A stretch of DNA of 34,559 bases from Oligella ureolytica DSM 18253 (GTDB lineage: Bacteria; Pseudomonadota; Gammaproteobacteria; Burkholderiales; Burkholderiaceae_B): contig NZ_KB892300.1 of assembly GCF_000373745.1 (NCBI RefSeq), positions 1 to 34,559 of the forward strand, in the 5' to 3' direction. Positions 7,701-15,565 of the stretch are shown here, piece after piece; position 1 is the stretch's first letter; each line of letters opens with the position of its first letter. The notes beneath the pieces were generated by a model, which was not told the DNA's origin, did no database searches, and saw only the letters and a program-made list of their open reading frames with translations. The translations under genes were made by a program, and so were the position numbers.

Positions 7701-7749
7701 GACATCTTACTCTGCTTAAGCTAATCTATTCCTATCGGATGACATCTTA
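7701..7749 (+). repeat. GACATCTTA direct repeat, two copies 40 bp apart
   Basis: GACATCTTA occurs at 7701-7709 and 7741-7749 in the regB/DUF2789 divergent intergenic region. The spacing of 40 bp is close to four helical turns. It may be a regulator site for either gene; it may also be chance. Confidence 0.3.
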
Positions 7750-7769
7750 TAATTACTAAGGAGACTCTT

Positions 7770-8030
7770 ATGACTACCGTTCCTCGTATGACTAATCTTT
7801 TTTTGCAACTTGGCTTAGATGCGAGCGAAGAGGCGATTGCCGAGTTCATTGGTTCACACCAGTTACCGGCTGATGTTCATATTGTTGATGCACCTTTTTG
7901 GACAGAGGGTCAGCGCCAATTTATCGCTGAAAAATTAGAAATCGACGGCACTTGGACAACCATCGTTGATCAGCTTAATGAATCACTTCACGAAGACTCC
8001 GTAAAGCAACAGACGCTCCAAGACAAGTGA
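7770..8030 (+). CDS. DUF2789 family protein
   Basis: The 86-residue soluble protein carries the features of the DUF2789 family: an N-terminal MTNLFLQLGLDASEEAIAEF segment, LPADVHIVDAPFWTEGQRQF in the middle, and a WTTIVDQLNESL end. It is mostly helical, with no signal peptide or membrane segment. No function is established for the family. TAAGGAG ends 6 nt before the ATG and sets the start. The gene is divergent from regB and convergent with fabI, and ends before a strong hairpin shared with fabI. Any link with RegB is only by position. Confidence 0.85.
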   Translation: MTTVPRMTNLFLQLGLDASEEAIAEFIGSHQLPADVHIVDAPFWTEGQRQFIAEKLEIDGTWTTIVDQLNESLHEDSVKQQTLQDK

Positions 8031-8044
8031 TTACTCATCTTAAA

Positions 8045-8078
8045 GCCGGCGCTGCTAAAAACAGCAGGCCGGACTTTT
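8045..8078. terminator. Bidirectional terminator between DUF2789 gene and fabI
   Basis: CCGGCGCTGCT (8046-8056) pairs with AGCAGGCCGG (8063-8072) apart from one bulge, over a short A-rich loop. A T-run follows on the plus strand (8075-8078), with AAAG on the other side. It lies between two convergent genes. Confidence 0.8.
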
Positions 8079-8096
8079 ATCTTATGGTAGTAACTT

Positions 8097-8852
8097 TTAG
8101 TTAAGGATATTAAATCCACCATCTACATAAACATTGCCACCAGTTATTGCTCGTGAACCATCACTCGCTAAAAACACACTTAACGGTCCAACATCATCAA
8201 TATCAACGGCCCCCATCGGTGCACGCTGTGCATTTTCCTCAACAAGTGCATCAAAACTGGCAATCCCTGACGCAGCGCGAGTCATAATCGTTCCGGGAGA
8301 AATCACATTGACTCGGATACCCTGTTCACCCAACTCATAAGCAAGATAGCGTACTGTAGACTCTAAGGCTGCTTTGACGGGCCCCATAATACCGTAATTA
8401 GGGACAACCTCCTGCCCCCCTAGGTAACTCATCGTCATCAAGCTACCACCGTCTTTCATCAAAGGCTCAGCCAAGCGTGCCATTCGTATGAAAGAATGAC
8501 AAGAAATATCCATCGCCTGCAAAAAACCCTCTAATGAGCTATCAACGACCCGTCCGTGAAGATCTGCTTTGGGTGCAAACGCAATTGAATGAAGTAAGAA
8601 GTCAAGCTTGCCCCAACGCTGGGTAACTTCCTCAAACAAAGCTTCCAGCTGTGATTCATTACTCACTTCGAGAGGCAACTGAATCTCAGCATTGACCGAC
8701 TGCAACAAAGGCTCTACATAAGGTCTTGCCTTATCGTTGAGCCAAGTGCCTCCCAATGTTGCGCCTGCTTCATGCATGGCTCTGGCACATGCCCAAGCAA
8801 TACTATTGTCATTGCTAATACCAAGAACTAAACCTTTCTTCCCTTTTAACAC
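8097..8852 (-). CDS. fabI: Enoyl-ACP reductase (NADH), FabI
   Basis: This short-chain dehydrogenase-like protein of about 251 residues catalyses the last step of each fatty acid elongation cycle, reducing enoyl-ACP with NADH. The N-terminal GKKGLVLGISNDNSIAWA is the FabI form of the Rossmann nucleotide loop. Catalytic residues keep the FabI spacing Y-x9-Y-x6-K (Y143, Y153, K160 counted from the GTG start), and the end VDGGFNILN is typical. No ATG is available. The GTG at 8852 has AAGGA six bases upstream, whereas a TTG at 8858 directly abuts it, so GTG is preferred. Gram-negative FabI is the triclosan target; nothing here predicts altered sensitivity. It ends at a terminator shared with the DUF2789 gene. 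Confidence 0.93.
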   Translation of the reverse strand: MLKGKKGLVLGISNDNSIAWACARAMHEAGATLGGTWLNDKARPYVEPLLQSVNAEIQLPLEVSNESQLEALFEEVTQRWGKLDFLLHSIAFAPKADLHGRVVDSSLEGFLQAMDISCHSFIRMARLAEPLMKDGGSLMTMSYLGGQEVVPNYGIMGPVKAALESTVRYLAYELGEQGIRVNVISPGTIMTRAASGIASFDALVEENAQRAPMGAVDIDDVGPLSVFLASDGSRAITGGNVYVDGGFNILN

Positions 8853-8980
8853 ATCCAATCCTTTTATAAACAGACAAAAGAAGCACTATGCTCTTTACCA
8901 CCTAGTCAGTAATTTAAGCAATTCTGCACCGTGTATATGACGATACGATGATTTTAAAGTAAAAGGGTTACATGAATACA

Positions 8981-9016
8981 AAAAACCCAAACCATCATAA
9001 GACAGTTTGGGTTTTT
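8981..9016 (-). terminator. Strong terminator of the ribosomal protein operon
   Basis: AAAAACCCAAAC (8981-8992) and GTTTGGGTTTTT (9005-9016) form a perfect 12-bp stem with a 12-nt loop, ending in a T-run on the minus strand. It lies 46 bp after rpsQ, so transcription of the ribosomal genes probably stops here. Confidence 0.9.
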
Positions 9017-9061
9017 GGCTGTGAAATAACAGCGTTAAATTAGCGTTAACTAACTACGTAA

Positions 9062-9337
9062 TTAAATTACGCGAGCAGCTTCAACTAATCTAACTGCGGT
9101 CCAAGACTTATCTTTAGAGATAGGACGGCCCTCTGCAATTTCAACGATATCGCCTTCGTTGTACTGGTTATTTTCGTCGTGCGCTTTGTACTTCTTAGAG
9201 CGGCTAACGATTTTACCGTAAAGTGGGTGCTTAACATGGCGCTCAACGCTAACAACAATGGTTTTTTCCATTTTGTTGCTAACCACTTTACCTACCAAGG
9301 TACGCTGGCGTTTCTCTGTCGTTTGAGTTTCGCTCAT
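9062..9337 (-). CDS. rpsQ: 30S ribosomal protein S17
   Basis: The 91-residue protein binds the 5' domain of 16S rRNA early in 30S assembly. The core [31 protein letters not shown] and the later [19 protein letters not shown] are conserved S17 segments forming an OB-fold barrel. The ATG at 9337 follows the rpmC stop after 1 nt. It is the last gene of the cluster. In most bacteria rplN and the spc genes follow directly, but here a terminator and then fabI follow. Confidence 0.97.
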   Translation of the reverse strand: MSETQTTEKRQRTLVGKVVSNKMEKTIVVSVERHVKHPLYGKIVSRSKKYKAHDENNQYNEGDIVEIAEGRPISKDKSWTAVRLVEAARVI

Positions 9338-9338
9338 A

Positions 9339-9530
9339 TTAGTTACCTGCCTTTTCGGTTAAGATAGTGCGTACACGTGCAATATCGCGACGTACTTTAG
9401 ACAACTGGCTTGAATCAGCTAATTGCTGTGTAGCGTGTTGCATACGCAAGTTAAATTGTGCCTTTAATAAGGACTCGAGCTCATTATGAAGCTCGGCCAC
9501 GTCTTTTTCACGTAATTCAGATGCTTTCAT
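9339..9530 (-). CDS. rpmC: 50S ribosomal protein L29
   Basis: The 63-residue helical-hairpin protein sits near the peptide exit tunnel and helps form the docking site for trigger factor and [23 protein letters not shown] and [12 protein letters not shown] match the L29 family, and the length is normal. It starts 9 nt after the rplP stop, with AGAGG upstream, and nearly abuts rpsQ. Confidence 0.97.
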   Translation of the reverse strand: MKASELREKDVAELHNELESLLKAQFNLRMQHATQQLADSSQLSKVRRDIARVRTILTEKAGN

Positions 9531-9539
9531 AAAAACCTC

Positions 9540-9953
9540 TTAAACAATTTGACGTGTAACGAAGGTGGTAGAAATAGGCAACTTAGCTGCTGCTAAGCGG
9601 AATGCCTCACGTGCTAACTCTTCGCTTACACCATCCATTTCATATAAAACTTTACCCGGTTGGATTTCGGCAACCCAGAACTCAGGGTTACCCTTACCAC
9701 TACCCATACGAACCTCAGCAGGTTTCTGAGAAATTGGTTTGTCCGGGAAAATACGGATCCATACACGACCGCCACGTTTAATGTGACGAGTCATCGCACG
9801 ACGAGCAGCCTCAATCTGACGAGCAGTTAGACGGCCACGACCTGTAGCTTTAAGACCGAAATCACCGAAGTTAACCTGAGTACCACGAGTGGCTAAACCG
9901 GTATTACGACCTTTGTGCTCTTTACGATACTTTCTGCGAGCTGGTGATAACAT
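9540..9953 (-). CDS. rplP: 50S ribosomal protein L16
   Basis: The 137-residue protein helps organise the A-site tRNA and peptidyl-transferase region of the large subunit. It has the conserved start [16 protein letters not shown] and the central [19 protein letters not shown] and [16 protein letters not shown]. Full length for the family. It follows rpsC after 2 nt, with a GGAG site inside the end of rpsC, so translation is probably coupled. Confidence 0.97.
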   Translation of the reverse strand: MLSPARRKYRKEHKGRNTGLATRGTQVNFGDFGLKATGRGRLTARQIEAARRAMTRHIKRGGRVWIRIFPDKPISQKPAEVRMGSGKGNPEFWVAEIQPGKVLYEMDGVSEELAREAFRLAAAKLPISTTFVTRQIV

Positions 9954-9955
9954 AA

Positions 9956-10744
9956 TTACTCTCCTTTAGCCTCAGTAGTCGCTTCAGCAGCTTGCTGACC
10001 GGCAGCAGCTGGACGACGGCGACGACGACGGCTGTCTGGACGATCAGCGCGAGGACGACGACGTGAACGACGATCATCTTCTTTAGAAGCGGCTAACTCA
10101 GGTGGTAATTCGCCGTTAGGCAATAAATCACCACGATAAACCCATACTTTGATACCAATAATACCGTAGGTAGTTTCGGCTTCAGATGTTGCGTAGTCGA
10201 TGATAGCGCGTAGCGTGTGTAAAGGAACACGGCCTTCGCGGTACCATTCAGTACGAGCAATCTCAATACCGTTTAAACGACCTGAAGAGGCAATACGAAT
10301 ACCCTTAGCACCTGCACGCATTGCGTTAGAGATCGCGCGCTTCATTGCACGACGGAACTGAATACGCTTTTCTAATTGCTGAGCGATAGAATCAGCAACT
10401 AACTGTGCATCAATTTCAGGCTTACGAATCTCTTCGATACCTACGTGTACAGGTACACTCATTAATCTTTGTAAATCGGCATTTAGTTGAGCGATATCAT
10501 CACCGCCCTTACCAATTACGACACCTGGACGTGCAGTGTGAATCGTGATACGCGCAGTTTTAGCAGGGCGCTCGATCACAACACGACCAACTGAAGCGTT
10601 TTTAAGTTTACGCTTCAAGTATTCACGTACTTTTACGTCTTCGTGTAATAAAGTACCGAAATCCTTATCGTCGGCATACCAACGAGAATTCCAGTTACGA
10701 GTTACAGCGAGACGGAACCCGGTAGGGTGTACTTTCTGACCCAT
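9956..10744 (-). CDS. rpsC: 30S ribosomal protein S3
   Basis: The 262-residue protein lines the mRNA entry channel of the 30S subunit and has helicase-like action on mRNA. It starts with [18 protein letters not shown], has a KH domain with the GxxG loop (VVIGKGGDD, near residue 76), and the conserved second domain. The C-terminal 45 residues are an extension rich in Arg ([20 protein letters not shown]) followed by Ala/Glu. Tails of this kind are known in Burkholderiales and make the protein longer than the roughly 233 residues of E. coli S3. The ATG has AGGAG upstream and lies 9 nt after rplV. Confidence 0.97.
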   Translation of the reverse strand: MGQKVHPTGFRLAVTRNWNSRWYADDKDFGTLLHEDVKVREYLKRKLKNASVGRVVIERPAKTARITIHTARPGVVIGKGGDDIAQLNADLQRLMSVPVHVGIEEIRKPEIDAQLVADSIAQQLEKRIQFRRAMKRAISNAMRAGAKGIRIASSGRLNGIEIARTEWYREGRVPLHTLRAIIDYATSEAETTYGIIGIKVWVYRGDLLPNGELPPELAASKEDDRRSRRRPRADRPDSRRRRRRPAAAGQQAAEATTEAKGE

Positions 10745-10753
10745 TGTGACTCC

Positions 10754-11083
10754 TTAAACGCCGACTTTGACCACAATGTGGCAAGTCTGCTTCTCGATAC
10801 GATTACCACGGCCCTTGGCACGTGCTCTAAAACGCTTCATTGACTGAGCTTTGTCAACGTAAATTGTTTTTACGATTAACTCATCAATATCAGCACCGTC
10901 ATTGTGCTCAGCGTTAGCAATTGCTGACTCTAGAGCTTTTTTGATGATGCCGGCGGCTTTTTTCGGTGTGAACGTCAAAATATTCAACGCTTGCTCAACT
11001 GATTTACCACGGATTAAGTCCGCTACAAGACGAGTCTTTTGCGCTGAGATATGTGCGTTACGAACAATAGCTGTTGTTTCCAT
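10754..11083 (-). CDS. rplV: 50S ribosomal protein L22
   Basis: The 109-residue protein has a globular part at the subunit surface and a long hairpin reaching into the exit tunnel, where erythromycin-resistance changes arise in other bacteria. The core [18 protein letters not shown] and the loop [21 protein letters not shown] are clear. The start is taken as the ATG at 11083 (METTAIVRN, as in relatives). A GTG one codon upstream directly follows the rpsS stop, giving TAA-GTG-ATG. AGAGG at the end of rpsS serves as ribosome binding site, implying coupling. Confidence 0.97.
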   Translation of the reverse strand: METTAIVRNAHISAQKTRLVADLIRGKSVEQALNILTFTPKKAAGIIKKALESAIANAEHNDGADIDELIVKTIYVDKAQSMKRFRARAKGRGNRIEKQTCHIVVKVGV

Positions 11084-11086
11084 CAC

Positions 11087-11362
11087 TTACCTCTTAGACT
11101 TCTTATCCGCTGCATGACCTTTGTAGGTACGTGTTTGCGCGAATTCACCTAATTTGTGACCGACCATGTTCTCATTAACATAAACAGGAACGTGTTGGCG
11201 ACCGTTGTGTACAGCAATCGTTAAACCTACGAAATCAGGTAAGATTGTTGAACTACGAGACCAAGTTTTGATCGGCTTCTTATCCTTGCCTTCAGTAGCG
11301 GCCTCAACCTTTTTCATAAGGGAAGCTTCTACGAAAGGGCCTTTTTTAATTGAACGTGACAT
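11087..11362 (-). CDS. rpsS: 30S ribosomal protein S19
   Basis: The 91-residue protein of the 30S head contacts S13 and the A-site tRNA bridge. It begins [20 protein letters not shown] and has the conserved [23 protein letters not shown] and [21 protein letters not shown]. Normal length. It follows rplB after 13 nt; the spacer includes AGGGGC as a modest ribosome binding site. Confidence 0.97.
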   Translation of the reverse strand: MSRSIKKGPFVEASLMKKVEAATEGKDKKPIKTWSRSSTILPDFVGLTIAVHNGRQHVPVYVNENMVGHKLGEFAQTRTYKGHAADKKSKR

Positions 11363-11375
11363 ATATTATTGCCCC

Positions 11376-12203
11376 TTATTTACGCTTACGACGTGAGACG
11401 ATCATGTTGTCAGTACGCTTATTGCTACGGGTTCTGTAACCCTTAGTAGGCGTACCCCATGGGCTCACTGGCTCACGACCTTCACCGGTCTTACCTTCAC
11501 CACCACCGTGTGGGTGATCGATCGGGTTCATCGCCACACCGCGAACGGTAGGACGAATACCGCGCCAACGCATAGCACCGGCTTTACCATAGTTCTGAAG
11601 GCTGTGCTCGCTATTACCTACTTCACCGATAGTCGCACGACAATCGATATGTACACGGCGAACTTCACCGGAACGTAGACGAACCTGAGCGTAAATACCT
11701 TCACGTGCCATTAATACTGCAGATGCACCTGCAGAACGGGCAATTTGACCACCCTTACCTGGCAACATTTCAATGTTATGGATGTGTGAACCGATTGGAA
11801 TGTTACGGATTGGCATAGCATTACCGATGCGGATAGGCACCTCAACACCAGACTCAATCTGTGCACCAACAGCTAACTTCTTAGGAGCAAGAATATAACG
11901 ACGCTCACCATCTGCATACACAACTAAAGCAATGTGCGCAGTACGATTTGGGTCATACTCTAAACGCTCAACTTTTGCTGGAATACCATCTTTATTACGA
12001 CGGAAGTCAATAATACGATAATGAGCTTTATGACCACCCCCACGGTGACGAACCGTGATGCGACCATAGTGGTTACGACCTGAGCCACGCTTTTTAGGCT
12101 CTAATAAAGGAGCATATGGTGCGCCTTTGTGAAGGTCGGGATTAACCACCTTAACCATGCCACGACGGGCTGGTGACATAGATTTAATTTTTACTAATGC
12201 CAT
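11376..12203 (-). CDS. rplB: 50S ribosomal protein L2
   Basis: The 275-residue protein is a primary 23S rRNA binder needed for subunit joining and the peptidyl-transferase centre. The C-terminal [15 protein letters not shown] contains the conserved His region near the active centre, and [18 protein letters not shown] is the N-terminal RNA-binding part. Full length. Its ATG comes 1 nt after the rplW stop, with GGAGGTG in the rplW end as a strong ribosome binding site. Confidence 0.98.
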   Translation of the reverse strand: MALVKIKSMSPARRGMVKVVNPDLHKGAPYAPLLEPKKRGSGRNHYGRITVRHRGGGHKAHYRIIDFRRNKDGIPAKVERLEYDPNRTAHIALVVYADGERRYILAPKKLAVGAQIESGVEVPIRIGNAMPIRNIPIGSHIHNIEMLPGKGGQIARSAGASAVLMAREGIYAQVRLRSGEVRRVHIDCRATIGEVGNSEHSLQNYGKAGAMRWRGIRPTVRGVAMNPIDHPHGGGEGKTGEGREPVSPWGTPTKGYRTRSNKRTDNMIVSRRKRK

Positions 12204-12204
12204 C

Positions 12205-12510
12205 TTAGTTCACCTCCGAAAAGTCAAGTTCTTGACCTTTTTTGAGTGATACATAAGCGATACGGACAGTCTTACGACGACCGGTAGAACGACCCGAACG
12301 CTTTACTTTACCTTTACGGTTTAAAACTGATACTGAGTCAACTTCAACCTCAAATAACAGCTCAACTGCTGCTTTAATCTCCGGCTTAGTTGCATCTGGA
12401 GCAACACGCAAAGCAATCTGTGGTTGATCTGCAGATGATTCAGCAATAAAAGTTGCTTTCTCAGTAATCACCGGAGCCAGAATGACTTGCATTAAACGTT
12501 CTGCTTTCAT
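12205..12510 (-). CDS. rplW: 50S ribosomal protein L23
   Basis: The 101-residue protein lies at the exit tunnel mouth and is the docking site for trigger factor and [21 protein letters not shown] and [19 protein letters not shown] are family signatures. It overlaps the end of rplD by 4 bases (ATGA), so translation is coupled. The length and the beta-type opening MKAERLMQV are normal. Confidence 0.97.
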   Translation of the reverse strand: MKAERLMQVILAPVITEKATFIAESSADQPQIALRVAPDATKPEIKAAVELLFEVEVDSVSVLNRKGKVKRSGRSTGRRKTVRIAYVSLKKGQELDFSEVN

Positions 12511-13130
12511 CCTAAGATCTCCTCAAATTGTGCAATTGCAGCTTTTGTGATCAACACGTTCTTGTAGTGAATCAAAGAAAGTGGATCGGCGTAGCTGGTT
12601 TCAACAACAGCAACACCCGGCAGATTGCGAGTAGCTAAATATGTGTTTTCGTCTAGTTCATCAGTGATCACTAAAACTGAATCTAACATACCCATAGCTT
12701 TTAATTTGCTAGCGGCAATTTTAGTTTTTGGTGCTTCAAAGCTGAATGACTCAACAACAGAGATACGATCTTCACGAGCTAATTGTGACAAGATAGAACG
12801 GATACCGGCACGGTACATCTTCTTGTTTACTTTTTGGCTGAAATTCTCGTCAGGCTTGTTAGGGAACGTACGACCACCCCCACGCCATAAAGGAGAACCT
12901 GCAGCACCAGCACGTGCACGGCCGGTACCTTTTTGGCGCCATGGCTTACGAGTGCTGTACTTAACTTCTGAACGATCTTTTTGTGCACGGTTACCGCTAC
13001 GAGCATTGGCTTGATAAGCCACGACGATTTGGTGAACTAGTGCTTCATTAAAATCACGACCAAAAATGGTCTCCGGTGCGCTAACAGTACCGTCAGCAGC
13101 GCCTTGTGCATTTAGGAGCTTAAGTTCCAT
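12507..13130 (-). CDS. rplD: 50S ribosomal protein L4
   Basis: The 207-residue protein assembles with 23S rRNA and reaches into the exit tunnel through an extended loop. [25 protein letters not shown] is that loop and is well conserved (its halves lie about residues 62-90). In E. coli L4 is also the autogenous repressor of the S10 operon; whether it acts so here is unknown, since the operon begins with rplC instead of rpsJ. The start overlaps the rplC stop by one base (TAATG). Confidence 0.97.
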   Translation of the reverse strand: MELKLLNAQGAADGTVSAPETIFGRDFNEALVHQIVVAYQANARSGNRAQKDRSEVKYSTRKPWRQKGTGRARAGAAGSPLWRGGGRTFPNKPDENFSQKVNKKMYRAGIRSILSQLAREDRISVVESFSFEAPKTKIAASKLKAMGMLDSVLVITDELDENTYLATRNLPGVAVVETSYADPLSLIHYKNVLITKAAIAQFEEILG

Positions 13131-13819
13131 TATTTGGCTCCTTTAACAGTCATTTTGATTGCAGGACGCACTACGATATTGCCATTTTTATGGCCGGGAA
13201 CAGCGCCCTTAACCATAATAAGACCACGCTCAGCATCAACGCGAACGATATCTAAATTCTGTACAGTGCGAGTTACATCACCCATGTGACCAGCCATGCG
13301 CTTACCTGGGAAAACACGACCCGGGTCTTGACACATACCGGTTGAACCTGGTGCACGGTGAGAGATTGAGTTACCGTGAGAGGCACGCTGTGCGCTAAAG
13401 TTGTGACGCTTAATAGCACCTTGGAAACCCTTACCGATGGTTGTACCTTGTACATCCACCTTTTGACCGGCTTCAAATAAGTTGGCAACAGATAGCTCAG
13501 CGCCAGCTTCAAATTCAGCTGCTTTGGCAGGATCCAAACGGAACTCTTTAAGAATAGAACCAGCTTCGGTACCGGCTTTGGCATAATGACCTGCTAAAGG
13601 CTTAGTCACACGGCTAGCGCGACGCTCGCCAAATGCAACCTGAATAGCAGTGTAGCCATCAGTCTCAACGGACTTAACTTGAGTCACTCGGTTACCAGAT
13701 ACGTCCAGTACAGTTACTGGAATAGCATCACCGTCATCGGTGAAAATACGCATCATGCCAACCTTACGACCGACTAGTCCTAGCCGATGAGCGGCAGGCG
13801 TTGTTGTCGAATTTGACAT
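13130..13819 (-). CDS. rplC: 50S ribosomal protein L3
   Basis: The start is placed at the ATG at 13819 ([21 protein letters not shown], 229 residues), which has GGAGTAATAA upstream and matches the known N-terminus in relatives; a longer frame to 13861 would add 14 unconserved residues. L3 nucleates 50S assembly and its central extension reaches the peptidyl-transferase centre. Here that extension reads [27 protein letters not shown] across about residues 143-170. The Gln in the MCQDPG part is the position methylated by PrmB in relatives. The gene is first in the cluster; rpsJ, its usual upstream partner, is absent. Confidence 0.97.
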   Translation of the reverse strand: MSNSTTTPAAHRLGLVGRKVGMMRIFTDDGDAIPVTVLDVSGNRVTQVKSVETDGYTAIQVAFGERRASRVTKPLAGHYAKAGTEAGSILKEFRLDPAKAAEFEAGAELSVANLFEAGQKVDVQGTTIGKGFQGAIKRHNFSAQRASHGNSISHRAPGSTGMCQDPGRVFPGKRMAGHMGDVTRTVQNLDIVRVDAERGLIMVKGAVPGHKNGNIVVRPAIKMTVKGAK

Positions 13820-13833
13820 TTTATTACTCCATT

Positions 13834-13853
13834 CCTCACTACGATTGGTGAGG
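13834..13853 (-). promoter_or_regulatory. Leader hairpin just upstream of rplC
   Basis: CCTCAC and GTGAGG form a perfect 6-bp stem with an 8-nt loop, beginning 14 nt before the rplC start codon. It is close enough to the ribosome binding site to affect initiation and could be a site of autogenous ribosomal protein control. That role is inferred. Confidence 0.35.
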
Positions 13854-14050
13854 GCTAACATTTATTATGAGGGGTAAATATCTTGCTTTTTAGTGATCAC
13901 AACCAATTCAAAACAAATAATCCTGCTACAGATCAAAACCCGCAGAAAAGACTAAGTGATACTCGGAACTGGCTAGACGAAAACTTAGAGAACTCGCAAT
14001 ATATTTGCACTAACTAATAAGCTATTGTGCTGCATTCGACATTTTAATCA

Positions 14051-14074
14051 AGCTTTTTGATTTAAAAAAAAGCT
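14051..14074 (-). terminator. Possible terminator of the sulP-rmuC unit
   Basis: AGCTTTTT (14051-14058) pairs with AAAAAGCT (14067-14074), 109 bp downstream of rmuC on the minus strand. The stem is AT-rich and weak, so this is a tentative call. Confidence 0.3.
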
Positions 14075-14182
14075 CAAAGAAAAACATAAAGCACAACATA
14101 ACGGATGCCTTTTTATTAGCTAGCCCGTAAATATACCATAAATTATCAATAAACCCAAGGACTTAAACTGCTTTTGTTGTTT

Positions 14183-15559
14183 TTATTCGCTCTCTTGATT
14201 CAAACTACTGGGCAGCTCTGTTTTTAATTCTAATTCTCTTAACTCGGGCATCTCTTTTGAGGCCTTAGCGCTCAGGCGATTAAAGCGCTCGAGCTTGGTT
14301 GTCACCCCTTGTTGACCGGCAAAAGAACGGACTACCTGGTTAAATTGACGGGTCGAGGTATCTAATGTTTGGCCCAGCTTAACCATATGTTGAGCCACTA
14401 GCGCTGCCTGATTATAAATTGCCATAGCCTCATCTCCCAAAGCCAGCGCCTGCTCATGACTATCGCTTCGCATCCACAAATACGACACCGTCTTTAGCAA
14501 AGGTAATAAGGTGGTTGGTGACGTCAAAATGACATTTTTATTGTAAGCATAGTGATAAAGCGTATCATCTGCCTTTAAAGCCGCTATAAATGCTGCCTCT
14601 ATCGGCATAAAAAGCAACACAAAACCGGGGGTGTTTAAACCGGAAAGTTGGCTGTAATTTTTTGCACTCAGATCATCAATGTGATTACGCACGGCCCGCA
14701 CATGGCGTGATAGATGACGCTGAGCTTGCTCCTCATCATCCGCTGCGCTTATCGCTGCCTGATAATCCACTAAAGACACCTTGCTATCAACGATAATCTC
14801 TTTATCATCCGGCAAATACAACAACAAATCCGGCAGCATTCTTTGCCCGTCCTCCGTCCTAAAGGCCACCTGCGTTTTATAATGCCTATCTTTTTCTAAG
14901 CCGGCTTGCTGTAAAGCCAACTCTAACTGCAACTCACCCCAATTACCCAGCGCTTTTTTATCGCCTTTTAAAGCACGGGTTAAGGCTTGCGCTTCTTCAC
15001 CAATTTGCAGACCCGCACTCAATAGCTGCTTAATCTGCTCAGAAATTACGCTATTGCCCTGCAATGATTGCCCATGCAATTCATTAATCCGCTGCTGGAA
15101 ATAATCAAGACGCTCTCTAAAGGGCTTTAAGACCTGCTCTAAAGACCCCTGATTACGCTCCAGTAACAGCTGACTTTTTTCATCTAAAAAACGCTTTGAC
15201 AGCAACTCAAAATGACGACTCAGCTCCTGTAACTGCTGCTCAGTCTGTTGCTCCTGTTGCTCTTTATGTTGCTGTTGTAAATTCAATTGAGTTGACAATG
15301 CAATTAGCTGCTTATCCAAGTGATCTTTTTCATCATCCAACTGCTTTAGCTCTAACTCCAGCTCCCGGATCTCAGCTTCGCGCCGATCCGTATCTTCCTG
15401 CTGAGCCGCCAACTGCCACTCGGCCAAGCGACGCTCTGAGCGCGCTCCCAGCAACAGAAAATACATGATAAAAAATATAATTAGGCTTGGCACGAGACCA
15501 AGCCCTAACAATTGATACGCAGACCATTCTGCGATAATGTTTTCAAACCACTGCATCAT
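14183..15559 (-). CDS. rmuC: DNA recombination protein RmuC
   Basis: The 458-residue protein has one N-terminal membrane anchor (about residues 17-37, LGLGLVPSLIIFFIMYFLLL) and a long coiled coil rich in Glu, Gln and Leu (about 40-200). Then follows the conserved RmuC domain (about 205-400), including GNWGELQLELALQQAGL, LPDLLLYLPDDKEIIVDSKVSL and the GFVLLFMPIEAAF segment. RmuC limits recombination-driven inversions at short repeats in E. coli, and the domain resembles nuclease folds; its chemistry is not settled. The ATG lies 6 nt after the sulP stop, so the two are probably co-transcribed. The ribosome binding site is weak. Confidence 0.92.
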   Translation of the reverse strand: MMQWFENIIAEWSAYQLLGLGLVPSLIIFFIMYFLLLGARSERRLAEWQLAAQQEDTDRREAEIRELELELKQLDDEKDHLDKQLIALSTQLNLQQQHKEQQEQQTEQQLQELSRHFELLSKRFLDEKSQLLLERNQGSLEQVLKPFRERLDYFQQRINELHGQSLQGNSVISEQIKQLLSAGLQIGEEAQALTRALKGDKKALGNWGELQLELALQQAGLEKDRHYKTQVAFRTEDGQRMLPDLLLYLPDDKEIIVDSKVSLVDYQAAISAADDEEQAQRHLSRHVRAVRNHIDDLSAKNYSQLSGLNTPGFVLLFMPIEAAFIAALKADDTLYHYAYNKNVILTSPTTLLPLLKTVSYLWMRSDSHEQALALGDEAMAIYNQAALVAQHMVKLGQTLDTSTRQFNQVVRSFAGQQGVTTKLERFNRLSAKASKEMPELRELELKTELPSSLNQESE

Positions 15560-15565
15560 AAAAAC

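Larger units (their letters stand above)
13820..14182. other. Intergenic region between rmuC end and rplC
   Basis: No gene was found in these 363 bp. They should contain the promoter of the ribosomal operon, but no clear -35/-10 pair stood out. The only structures seen are the hairpin at 13834-13853 and an A/T-rich inverted repeat at 14051-14074. rpsJ is not present, even as a remnant. Confidence 0.6.

Noticed and set aside
7748-7753. TATAAT as -10 of the DUF2789 gene
   Set aside because: A start point there would fall on the ribosome binding site at 7758-7763, and no -35 is found at 16-18 bp.
13273-13584. A 103-codon frame inside rplC on the same strand
   Set aside because: It lies wholly within a conserved ribosomal gene in another frame and shows no domain of its own.
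13820-13861. Longer rplC start adding 14 residues
   Set aside because: The extra residues are not L3-like and would cover the leader hairpin. The ATG at 13819 has its own ribosome binding site and the conserved N-terminus.
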